Below, piece by piece: positions 55,013 to 64,000 of a DNA stretch of 64,000 bases; the first letter of the stretch is position 1, and each line of letters opens with the position of its first letter. This stretch comes from Gautieria morchelliformis (taxonomy: Eukaryota > Basidiomycota > Agaricomycetes > Gomphales > Gomphaceae). The notes under the pieces are model-generated. The model ran no database searches. It was not told the DNA's origin and was given only the letters and a program-made list of their open reading frames with translations. The translations under genes were made by a program, and so were the position numbers. Location of the stretch: contig WHVA01000303.1 in the NCBI GenBank assembly GCA_015179125.1, positions 1 through 64,000 on the forward strand. The letters are read 5' to 3'.

Positions 55013-56076
55013 ATTTGCAGGCTAGCACACTATCCAGTCAAGTAAGTTATTTATCCATGCTGTTCTATTGACCCCAACGAGAATTACATTACCGATCAAG
55101 GGAGATCAAAGATGAGGCACACAGTTATCTAGTGTCCTCTGGTGAATGTAGAGATCCACGTAAGTGATCAACTGGATAGCAGCTGCTGTGTGGTTGTCGT
55201 GGTTGGAGGGTAAGATGCGAAGCTGCTTCGTCTCACTAGCTTGACTCTACATCTCATACGATAAGCTTAAGTCAGAAACGCATATATAATTGCCCAACTA
55301 GTGAGAGATTAATCAAGACTAGTAGCTTCTCTGAGTCAAAACCACTGCTCGTGGCTATCCCAGGCCGTAACTGATCGGGAATCCCGATACCCTCGCGAGG
55401 TTGACTATTCAGATGCGAGGTTAGACCTGCATGGGCACACTTACGGGTCTGCCCAGGAATCCAGATTCCGGGGCTGTTCGTACAGTTGAAAAGGGCCGTA
55501 TATATTATCTACTCAGAGTATTCTAAGGTTGCAATATACAGTCTATCTGTTGTTGCCCGAATAGGTGTACTGCCCATGGACATTTGGCAATGTTCCATTT
55601 TCAAATATTACCGCTCTAAATGCAGTGACTCGTAGCCCTAGGGCAGAGAATACACATTCGGCAACCGTTATCAACCATCGACCTATCCCCGTTATGGAGG
55701 ATGCACATCTTGGACTATACAAGCGAGAGCCCGAGAACCCAAGAGTACCATAAAGGCTGTTGGTCAGAATCTTCAAGGCAAGCGAGTATGTAGGGTTTGT
55801 CTTCTTTACTCTAAGACGCGTGCCTATACGCCGGGACCTCTTTCTTAGACACGTTAGGAGGGTTTCTGTCTGTGTTTCCTGCCTATAGCGTTACCGACAC
55901 ACGATTAGAAAGCGACTATAGACCCCCCACAAACGACAGTATAAAGAACTAGCCAATAGACCCATGCTTCGCACCGGGTTATTTAGGGTTAACATTGCAC
56001 ATGGGTAGTTAATAGAATCAAAGAATTATTTGGTGAAATGCAACTACATACATTAAATACAAATGGAAATACATAT

Positions 56077-58247
56077 TTAATCAGGCTTCAGCAACACTTC
56101 TTTGTATACAATATTAGAAGTTTTGTTCCCCTCCCCTAAAAGAATATGGACTCTGTTCCAATTAGTGCCTCTTGACACTGCAACATACAACTGTCCATGT
56201 GAAAATACCACGTATCGCAAGTCTATGCCTACCGTGCCAAGAGACTGCCCTTGAGACTTGTTGATAGTCATGGCAAAGGCCAGCCTGACAGGAAACTGGC
56301 GACGCTGGAGCTCAAATGGCAATTGGTCTGAGGTGGGTGTCACTGTAATCCTAGGGATAAATGCAGTCTCTCCTGCAAATGGTCCTGAAATGATCCTCAC
56401 AAAGAGTACCCTGTTGGTCATATTGATGAGACGCAACCTTGTACCATTGCAGAGTCCACGACCAAGGTCAATATTCTGAAGAAGCATGAGTACCACTCCA
56501 GGTTTAAGCCTGAGTTGAGATGGAGGAAGCCCACCCATGTTGAGTGAGTTGAGATACTCCACAGGATACACATTGCCCTCTTCATTTCCTTTGACTGAGT
56601 CTGCACTGGGATAGAGATGCTCCTCCCCAGGGAATACATTCAGCACCTCAGCATTAATCTCATCCATTTCCATATTGCGAGGGCAAAGGATGGCACGTTC
56701 CAAAAAGTATTTGTCTTGGAGTGCCTCCCCAGTACCAATGTTAGGATAGATAGCTGCAATGAGATCTGACACCTGTGGTCCACAGATCATGTGCTGAGGA
56801 AGTGTCAATGAATTGTCCAAAGGGAGATCCTTTCCCTGACCAATATCAGAGAGCCACTGAGCAAATTGTTCACTCTGGGGATCATGAGGGTCAACTCGCA
56901 TATTTTGAGTAAGATGGAGGACCTTGACATGATGCCACAAAGGAGATCTTTGGATAGAAGCACCCACAATCTCCTCCTTGTTACCTCGAGGAACGACAGG
57001 CAGAGTTTGCTGGAAATCTCCACCCCAAGCCACAGTAATACCACCAAATGGACGATCTGGACGCTCTAGGACATCCCTGCAGGTTCTGTCGACAGCTTCA
57101 ACTACATGACGATGCTGCATAGGCACCTCATCCCATATGATCAAATGGACCTGCTTGAGAAGTTCTGCCAATGGTGAGCCTCTTTTGATGTCACATAGAG
57201 AACCCTCATGAATCAGAATTGGAATCTTGAGCATAGCATGTGATGTTCTGCCCCCAATCAGAAGCAATGCTGCAATTCCTGAAGATGCAATGCATAGGAC
57301 AATAAGACCCCTTCCTCTGATAGAATGAGCCAGGGTGTTCCAGGTAAAAGTTTTGCCTGTACCACCAGGGCCATTGACAAAGAACAGAAGACCCTCTCCA
57401 TTTATGGCTGAAAGGAGGATCTCATCATGGACACGCCTCTGTTCTGCATTAAGCTTGTCAATATTGGTGGCGGCTTTTTCCAGCTCTGTAGCTGGGTCAT
57501 AGTCCCGCTGCTCAGCTATCCAACGGTTCCCTACCAATCCCTCCCAGTGCCCCATTATCTGTGGCATATCTGGGAACTCATCCAGAGACTTCCCCCCCTG
57601 ACGTATGATCTTGTCAATGAGAAAGAGACCAAAGTCATAGATTTGATCATTGGTAGGATGGTGAATGCCATGCCTATTTTGAAGTTGATACTCCAGGTCA
57701 TCACAAATACGCCCCTGAAACTCCTCCCAGATTTGAGCAGGCCGAGCAGGGTTACACCGAAGGAGAATAGTGACAAATAACCTCCTGAGCTGGAAACCTG
57801 TTTGTATATGTGCAGCCTCCTGAAGACACTGTGTCCACTCTGAATCATCTTCTAACAGGCCCCTTGCCAGGCATGCAGCCTTGTAAGTAGGACAAAGGTC
57901 ACCATCAAATGATCTAAGCTCCTCAAATGACGTTGCACCTCTGACAACTGTAAGGAGGGTTCGCAAGTAAAAGCGCTCTCCAGAGGCTGGACTTGCAAAA
58001 TGAAGGCGACCGAGACTGAAACCCCGCTGGCGAGGTTGCCACCGCTTGGCTCGCTTTTTCCAAACATAGTGCTCAGGAAATTCCACACATAGAGTAGTTT
58101 ACGCGCCTCAGGATATCTGTCATTGGCTTCAAAATAGGCCATGAGCATGGTCTTAGCATCCGCTGCCCTCTGCAAAGCCATGCCTGGATCGATATGAGGA
58201 TCAAATATCACATTGTGCTGGCCTGGCAAATGGACTGGAAGTGCCAT
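56077..58247 (-). pseudogene. Helitron PIF1-type helicase domain
   Basis: This would unwind donor DNA during rolling-circle transposition. From 58,247 the frame gives LPVHLPGQHNVIFDPH and MLMAYFEAND. A frameshift near 58,085 precedes FPEHYVWKKRAKRWQPRQRG, which opens a 669-codon uninterrupted helicase: NGPGGTGKTFTWNTLA (Walker A), LIIWDEVPMQHRHVVEAVD (Walker B), GGITVAWGGDFQQTLPVVPR, LTQNMRVDP, MTINKSQGQSLG and VVFSHGQLYVAVSRGTNW. It is close to full helicase length. The HUH Rep domain that should precede it is absent, so with the frameshift the protein cannot be complete. Confidence 0.88.
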
Positions 58248-58262
58248 GCCTGTTTTGGCTGA

Positions 58263-59127
58263 CCAAAAGAGTCTTTAGTGGTTCTGGAGGTTCCATCAAC
58301 AATTCAAGGTGTATCTGGCCCTTTGAGCAACATATACCAAATTTGGGCTCAGCAATGGTAGAGTCAGACAGACGCTCTGCCTTCCAATGCCATGCTTTAC
58401 ATTTTGGACATTTGTCATCCATAGCACCAAGGTCATGAGGTGCAATCTGTTGTTCAATCAAAGGGCGACGTGCTAGCGGAAGGGTTCTTAAAGGCATTGG
58501 TGGAGGCGGTGGAAGTGGAGGGGGCTGAGGAGGAGCAGGTGGATGCAGAGGGTGTGGAGGCACAGGGGGCACAGGGGCAACAGGAGGCACAGGTTGTTGT
58601 GGAGCAGGCTGATGAGGCAGTGGAAGTGGAGGGGCCCGAGGATGAGCAGGTGGATGTGGAGGCTGTGGAAGCACAGGTCGTTGTGGTGCAGGCTGCTGCT
58701 GGAGTGGCATTTGATTTGGGAGAGGTTCAGGGTTTGGATTCAATGCCTGTGCACGTCGTCGTGGCCGTCCTCGTTGTGGCAGAGGCATAGGATTGATATT
58801 AGCAGCCTGGGCCTGCAACAGAGCTACAGCTGCAGAGCCTATAGGGACAGGAGGAGGAGGTGCTGCCTGGGCCTGTCTTTGACGCACAGGTGCAAGAGGC
58901 ATATCAGCTAACTGTTCCTGTATGGCACGTACAGCATCCCGAGGACTTAGATCAGGTGGAATGGCATTTGAAGGTCCAGCCACAGGAGGCCAAGGAATTG
59001 CATTGTCCTGAGGGAGTAGAGGTCGAGGAAATGGCTGAGGAGGTGGAGGGTCAGGATTTTGAAGACGTTCTTCAGCTGCAGCGAGAACGCTATCCCGACG
59101 ACGCATAGAAGGGGACGTCATTGGCAA
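58263..59127 (-). CDS. Helitron protein N-terminal region (Pro-rich, zinc-like motif)
   Basis: The frame opens MTSPSMRRRDSVLAAAEE. About 200 residues of Pro/Ala/Gln-rich sequence follow, then HDLGAMDDKCPKCKAWHW and FGICCSKGQIHLELL, the Cys pattern that begins Helitron Rep/helicase proteins. The similarity ends at EPLKTLLVSQ, where the reading frame meets sequence from just before the helicase domain in another frame. The central Helitron-like and HUH part has been removed by deletion at about 58,260-58,280. Confidence 0.75.
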
Positions 59128-60169
59128 CCGCCGCTGACGCTCCAGAGCATGCTCCTCCTGCCTATCACGCTCTGGTTTAGAGGGCTCCCTTGAATTACAG
59201 TCAGTTTCAAATCAAGCCAATATATATATATATAATATAAAGGATACTCACATTTTCACAATGACTGTAGCTCACGGCCAACAATAGGGGATACCAGGGA
59301 GGCAGTCAATGTCCACCTAAACCGTCTAAACCTAATGTGTGCCACCAAACCAATCCCAGTTCACAGGCACACTGGCTATCAGAGTTATAACTCTGGCCGG
59401 AATCAAACTGCAATGCAAACTCCCACTGCACAATCCAACCAACCAACCACCCAACCAAACAAATCCACCACAGATACCAGTGAGGTGGTCAATCCACCTC
59501 AATCCAATGTGCACCACCAAACCAATCCTAGTCCACAGACCATACTGGAGTTGTAACTCTGGCCAGAATCAAACTGCAATGCAGTAGAGTATGCCAGTCC
59601 ACGATACAACCGACTGACCACGCCAACTGCTCTAGGAAGGTCAGAGATTAGCACAGCACAGAGCACGCCAAAAACCAAGGAGAGAATCTAAAACATTAGC
59701 TTGAAAATCCAACATATGCATTGTAAAACCTTACCAAATAGCTGCAGGGCTTTACTGAAAGAAATAGCAAATCAGTCAGGGACCAAGCCCAAATAGGCCC
59801 CAAAAAGGCAAAGTTCCATGAGAATAAGACCATACCTAAGGAATGACAGACTGAAGAACAGATCTGGCATAAAGAAGTCAAATTGTGGCTGAAAAAGCGA
59901 TATAAAACAACAAAAAATACCAGAAGGAAACAACTATAATTACCAGATGGATTGCAGATATAAATACTTAAAATAGCAAATACAGTAGCATAACACTCAC
60001 CAGAATGGGGGAGCAATAGCCAGGTAGGATGGGCAGTAGTTACAGGACCAAAGTCAACTGCAAAGAGCCTAAAAAATGCCAAAAAAAGCGAAAATATAAG
60101 AAATAAAAACATGACAAAAATAAAGAAAGGCAGATACAGTAGCATAAAACTGACCTGCAATGGCAGACA
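59128..60169. other. Helitron 5' region without a gene
   Basis: It contains CCAACCAACCACCCAACC-like repeats near 59,430 and two diverged ~170-bp copies (59,330-59,410 and 59,510-59,590) with TTATAACTCTGGCC-like cores. The rest is AT-rich spacer. No coding sequence is supported. Confidence 0.6.
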
Positions 60170-60790
60170 GGAGGGAGGCAGTGAGAGGAGAAACCTGGGG
60201 TGAAAAAAGGTCAAAAAAAGCGAAAATAAATGAAGAAATAACAATAAAAAAAGGCCAAAAAAGCGAAAATTAATGGAAAGGAAGACACACCAAGGGCAGG
60301 GATGACAGCCAGGAATGGATGGAGGCAAGGAGAGGAGAAACCTGGGGTGAAAAAAAGTCAAAAAAAGCGAAAATAAATGAAGAAATAACAATAATAAAAA
60401 AAGGCCAAAAAAGCGAAAATTAATGGAAAGGAAAACACACCAGGGGCAGGGACAGCAGCCAGGAATGAATGGAGGCAAGGAGAGGAGAAACCTGGGGTGA
60501 AAAAAAGTCAAAAAAAGCGAAAATAAATGAATAAATAACAATAATAAAAAAAGGCCAAAAAAGCGAAAATTAATGGAAAAGAAGACACACCAGGGGCAGG
60601 GACAGCAGCCAGGAATGGATGGAGGCAAGGAGAGGAGAAACCTGGGGTGAAAAAAAAAGTCAAAAAAGCGAAAATAAATGAAGAAATAACAATAATAAAA
60701 AACGGCCAAAAAAGCGAAAATTAATGGAAAAGAAGACACACCAGGGCCAGGGATGACAGCCAGGAATGGATGGAGGCAAGGAGAGACAGG
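60170..60790. repeat. Four ~150-bp tandem repeats in Helitron H5
   Basis: Unit starts are visible at GAAGACACACCA near 60,281, 60,431, 60,581 and 60,732, a period of 150 bp, or 50 codons. Units share GGCCAAAAAAGCGAAAATTA and GGAGAGGAGAAACCTGGGG blocks. A 374-codon minus-strand frame stays open because the period is divisible by three. Confidence 0.9.
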
Positions 60791-60971
60791 CAGGAGGCAG
60801 AGACAGCCCGTAGCAGACACAGAGGAGGCCAGTAGCAGACAGAGAGAGAGCAGGCTGCGCAGCTAGGAACGGCGCTCGCGGCTGCGCCGCTCGCGTTCAA
60901 ACTCAGCAAATTACGTAACATTATTACGTAAAACACCCACAACTACCCCTCCAGCAACTTTATACTATAGA

Positions 60972-62420
60972 CTAGGTGGGTACCCGCGCTTCACGCGGGG
61001 GTGCAGGTCAAGCGCCTTGGTAAGGTCAAATGCATCAGTAAGGTCAAGTGAATCAGTAAGGTCAAGTGCATTGGGGTAAATAGCATCATGCAAAATATAT
61101 CCCTGATCATATAGTATCATGAATCATGTATGCACCCATGGAACAGCCAAACATGCAGAGCTCTCTCTCGACCTCTGGGATGGGCCTCCCAGCGACTCTA
61201 GACATGAAAGTGGTAATAGTCTTGACTGAATCATCAGAGATTATAAGATTGCGCCTATTGTCATTATCCAAAGGTTTCAAAGCTTGTGCATTGTGAAATA
61301 GATCCAATAGTGATCTTGGGGATCCTGAATTTTGACAATGTGGTTATATCGATATGCCAGCTGATCCTCCAGTGACACTCTCACAGAACCAGAAACAATA
61401 CCAAAATCAGAAATGGGGGAAGACCCAAAGTGCAGTTGGATAGCATGTCCTCACACGTAATGTGTCCTCACAGGTAGCATGTCCCCACATGTAACATGTC
61501 CTCACAGGTTGCATGTCCCCATACGTAACGTGTCCCCACAGGTAATAGTGTGTCCCCACAGGTAGCGTGTCCTCACACATATCAGGGACATGTATCAGTA
61601 TCTATTTTGTGACATATATAAAATAGGAAAAGAAACCACATTTAAGCAGCTGTTGTCATTAATTTTAGCAAAGTCAGGATAATTTATTGATATCTATATT
61701 TATTTTTTGAAAAAGATAATAAAAAAACACACTACATTAAAACAGAAGTTGTTATTAACTATAGCAAAGTCAGAATAAGTTATTGATATCTATTTGCGAA
61801 AAAATATCAAAAAAATGTACAGGATATTTAAGTTGGCTGTTATTAAGGGTAGGAAGTTAGATTTATTGCTTTCTATTTGCGAAAAAATATCAAAAAAATG
61901 TACAGGATATTTAAGTTGGCTATTATTAAGGTTAGCAAGTTAGGTGTATTGATAGCAATTTGCGAAAAAAATATCAAAAAATATACAGGACATTGAAGCA
62001 GAAGCTGGTGTCAATTCACAGCCAAAGAAGCCCAGAGACACACAGAAAGACACCCAGAGACACACAGAGACACACAGAATGACACCCAGAGACACACAGA
62101 AAGACACCAAGAGCCCAGCCAAAGCAGTAGTAAGCCCACCACAGCCAGAACACAGGAGGACACCAGTGGGGAGTGCGGTTCTGCAGCATCGCTCTCTTTA
62201 TACCAAGCGAAGGGTCGTGCACGGACCAACCTCGCGTATGGTCGCCAACAGGTCACGTGACCTGGAACGCTGCTGTGCAGCGTTTGTAACTCGTGGCTGT
62301 CGCTTGCCGCTGACCTAAACAGACCGGGGGGCTCGCGGCTGCGCCGCTCGCGCGCTCCGCTGACAGACCAAGCATTGGTCAGCAGCGCCCACAACCCACT
62401 GAGCGCGTTTAACTCTTAGA
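60972..62420 (-). mobile_element. Helitron H6 (non-autonomous)
   Basis: The 3' CTAG at 60,972 directly abuts the 5' TC of H5; its hairpin is CCCGCGTGAAGCGCGGG. The 5' end, TCTAAGAGTTAAACG on the minus strand, is at 62,420. The content parallels H4 (7140-9363) nearly throughout: the same 3' half, a shortened 17-bp minisatellite at 61,440-61,580, TTTGCGAAAAAATATC repeats, CAGAGACAC repeats and GGTCACGTGACC at 62,251. It is a shorter relative of H4. Confidence 0.82.
61440..61580. repeat. Short 17-bp minisatellite in Helitron H6
   Basis: About eight units of the GTGTCCTCACAGGTAGC type, against nearly fifty in the related H4. This shows that the array expands or contracts between element copies. 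Confidence 0.85.
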
Positions 62421-63917
62421 CTAGGTGGATACCCGCGCTTCGCGCGGGGGTGCAAGTCAAACACCTCGGTAAGGTCAAATGCATCAGCAAGGTCAAACGC
62501 CTTGGGTAAATCAAACTTGGGATAAGTCAAACACATTTGGATAAGAAATTTTCTTTCAGATAAGTAAAATGCATCTTATTGATTGACAGTAGCTCTAAGT
62601 AACACATCAAGGTAGGTAATGTTATGACCATGCTGCTTGACCAACTCTGGTACCTCCATGCCTCCTCTGGCTCTATTCCGCAATGTCCACACTTTGACCT
62701 TTTGATCCCCTTGTTCTTTACTATTCACATACTTCCCCTTTTGACTCTATTCACCGGCGTTCCCTACTTGACCCTTAGCATAGCAAGTCCGGAGCATCAG
62801 GAGATCCATTTGTTCCACTATCAATGTTATGACTGTTCCCCTCAACCATCTCCGCCATATCCGCATATCCTCCGCACCACCTCTGCACTGCCTCTGCACC
62901 ACCTCCGACTCTATTCCACAACATCCACACCATCCGAAACCCTCTACCTCGACCCTTGTGATTTCAGTACCCCTGGCCACCTCCAGATACCGGCCCCCAT
63001 ACTCGACCCTGAACACAGCAAGATACCATTTCCGTAATTCTGTTTCTTCCGAGGCCTATTGTACTTACTTGCCTTGTTCTTTGCCATTGTACTTACCCTA
63101 CCCTGCACCCCCCTTGTCATCCCATTGTTCCGCATTAGTTACTTGCCCCGCATGTCTATCCGATTCCTGCACTCTCCAGAATTTGCTTAGTACCATACCA
63201 TTACCTGTTGCTTCAGCTCTTTGTATAAAACCCCCTCATGTATGTCTCCATTCCTGCAATCAGATAATCAACTTCGATATGTGATTCCCTTCGCACTGTC
63301 TCCTGTTCTTAGCACAGCGAGTTTTGCTAGTCTTGTCTCCTTCCGCTCTCGACCCTCTGTCCTCCGCCTCTTCCGACCTTTGTTCTCCGACCCTCGAACC
63401 TTGACTCTCAGTACTCTGTTCCCGACTTCTGCCTTCTCCGATATCCGCAAGTCAATCCCGAAATACTTAGGATGGTAGTTCATCAGGGGCACAACACATA
63501 AGTTGAAGCCGTTGTCCTTTCCAGTTCCGACCTCTGTGAATTCCAATACGTAACAATCAATTAGACACACATTCCCCTTGTTCTTTTGCCTATTGATTGT
63601 TCTTAGTTCCACCCGGCACCCCCTTGTAGTTCCTCTTGTTCCGTATTAGTTACTTACTCCATTTATCCTAGTTACTTTTGCTTGCACTGGAATTGCTTAC
63701 CTCTACCTTCTGACATGTTGTCTCAGCTCTTTGTATAAAACCCAGTCATGTGTGCCTCTATTCTGCAATCAGATAATTGACTTTGATATGTGACTCCCTT
63801 TGCACTGTTTCCTATTCTTACCACAGCAAGTACTTGCAAGGCCTTTGTCTCTCTGACCTCTGCCTTCCAACTCGATTTCTGATATCCCATTTAACTCAAT
63901 TCTTGACCCCTTACCTC
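62421..63917 (-). mobile_element. Helitron H7 (non-autonomous)
   Basis: The 3' CTAG at 62,421 abuts the 5' TC of H6; the hairpin CCCGCGCGAAGCGCGGG is perfect. Its interior matches H3 (4227-4880), including TTGATCCCCTTGTTCTTTAC and TTTGTATAAAACCC. It contains two diverged copies of that block (about 62,620-63,300 and 63,560-63,870). No clear 5' terminus is seen before H8, so H8 may have inserted inside it. Confidence 0.7.
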
Positions 63918-64000
63918 TAGGTGGATACCCATGCTTCACACGGGGGTGTAGGTCAAACGCATTGGGTAAATCAAACTTGGGATAAGTAAAACACATCTCA
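63918..64000 (-). mobile_element. Helitron H8, 3' end only (continues past the window)
   Basis: CTAGGTGGATACCC and the hairpin partner CGGGGGTGTAGG mark a further Helitron 3' end on the minus strand at 63,918, followed by the GGTCAAACGC block shared by all members. The remainder lies beyond the window. Confidence 0.75.

Larger units (their letters stand above)
48023..55627. mobile_element. Element B: Plavaka (CACTA superfamily) with transposase, 7605 bp
   Basis: The ends are CACTGCGTTCA and TAAATGCAGTG, with ACT duplicated at 48,020-48,022 and 55,628-55,630. It carries a long Tnp2-type transposase gene (-) and an unknown gene (+), convergent. It is the likely helper for the shorter element A. 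It splits the DNA polymerase relic between its NSxYG and TDS motifs, with the frame preserved across the duplication. Confidence 0.88.
44895..55900 (-). pseudogene. Family B DNA polymerase, C-terminal half, split into three pieces
   Basis: The right piece (55,900-55,631) carries KILTNSLYGTLGFSGSR and ASSITGIGR, the family B motif with Lys, Asn-Ser-x-Tyr-Gly and the following helix. The middle piece (48,022-47,918) carries GGGTDSCFV at the place of the metal-binding YGDTDS; the Tyr and first Asp are replaced by Gly. The left piece (45,478-44,895) carries KKKMYCGL (the KKxY motif) and IRGISSRRG, then the thumb and a stop at 44,895. Pieces join in frame when elements B and C and one duplication copy each are discounted. 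A stop lies upstream near 55,890, and the Helitron array begins at 55,949. Exonuclease motifs are not in the window. Confidence 0.72.
55949..60971 (-). mobile_element. Helitron H5 with helicase gene, nuclease lost
   Basis: The 3' end at 55,949 reads (minus strand) hairpin CCCGGTGCGAAGCATGGG, then TCTATTGGCTAG. The 5' end at 60,971 is TCTATAGTATAAAG. The 5.0-kb unit codes for a Helitron N-terminal zinc region and a PIF1-type helicase, and has ~150-bp tandem repeats near its 5' end. It inserted into the DNA polymerase relic. H6 abuts its 5' end directly. Confidence 0.85.

Noticed and set aside
33430..55948. Nuclear copy of a mitochondrial linear plasmid as origin of the polymerase relic
   Set aside because: Those plasmids carry a protein-primed DNA polymerase and a single-subunit phage-type RNA polymerase. 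The NSLYG-type motif and the RPB2-like tail fit a giant virus or cytoplasmic plasmid better. Kept as a less likely alternative.
59696..60820. 374-codon Phe/Leu-rich minus-strand open frame as a membrane protein
   Set aside because: It is generated by 150-bp tandem repeats whose period is divisible by three. It has no start context, no family resemblance, and the same unit elsewhere is broken by stops.

Overview
The window looks like a repeat-dense accessory region of an Agaricomycete (mushroom-forming basidiomycete) nuclear genome. Grounds: short ~50-nt GT-AG introns; FunK1-type and alpha-type kinases; a glyoxal-oxidase-type copper radical oxidase; and the fungal transposon set Helitron, Plavaka/CACTA, KDZ-associated CxC5/CxC6, PIF-Harbinger, hAT and Tc1/mariner. 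No tRNA, rRNA, CRISPR array or prokaryotic operon was seen. All names come from reading motifs by eye; no database was searched.

Layout. 1-9363: head-to-tail minus-strand Helitrons packed with minisatellites, interrupted by a truncated duplicate (1956-3085) of the SAM-like/FunK1 gene pair at 26-30.5 kb. 9.4-17 kb: an alpha-kinase gene (+), a 731-bp foldback hairpin, an integrase-like DDE gene (-) and a kinase-like gene (+). 17.2-22.4 kb: an O-fucosyltransferase-like fragment and an apparently complete glyoxal oxidase gene. 22.7-24.1 kb: a deleted hAT element with an 8-bp target duplication. 24.6-33.2 kb: a block flanked by ~600-bp inverted arms and Pro/Ala-coding hexanucleotide repeats, holding the full-length SAM-like and FunK1 genes (both frameshifted) and a dead Tc1/mariner transposase.

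33.4-55.95 kb is the most interesting part. A compact, apparently intronless stretch of only about 2.8 kb carries, in order, an unknown ORF, an RNA polymerase RPB2-like C-terminus, two small ORFs and the C-terminal half of a family B DNA polymerase. It has been cut apart by at least five insertions with recognisable target-site duplications (8, 3, 4, 4 and 3 bp), one containing a further nested Harbinger. Taking away each insertion plus one duplication copy makes the interrupted frames continuous. I read this as a remnant of a large dsDNA virus (NCLDV-like) or of a linear plasmid with its own polymerases. Three of the inserted elements carry pieces of ordinary host genes: an MFS transporter, a GT2 glycosyltransferase and a fungal transcription factor.

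55.95-64 kb: a second head-to-tail Helitron array. Its first member keeps a PIF1-type helicase but has lost the HUH nuclease, and it interrupts the DNA polymerase relic. The rest of that polymerase, if it survives, should lie beyond the right edge.

How the genes work together: little here acts as a pathway. The likely working host genes are the alpha-kinase, the kinase-like gene and the glyoxal oxidase. The rest is mobile DNA, captured fragments and relics. The Harbinger transposase with its Myb-like partner and the Plavaka transposase are the best candidates for still-functional mobility genes.
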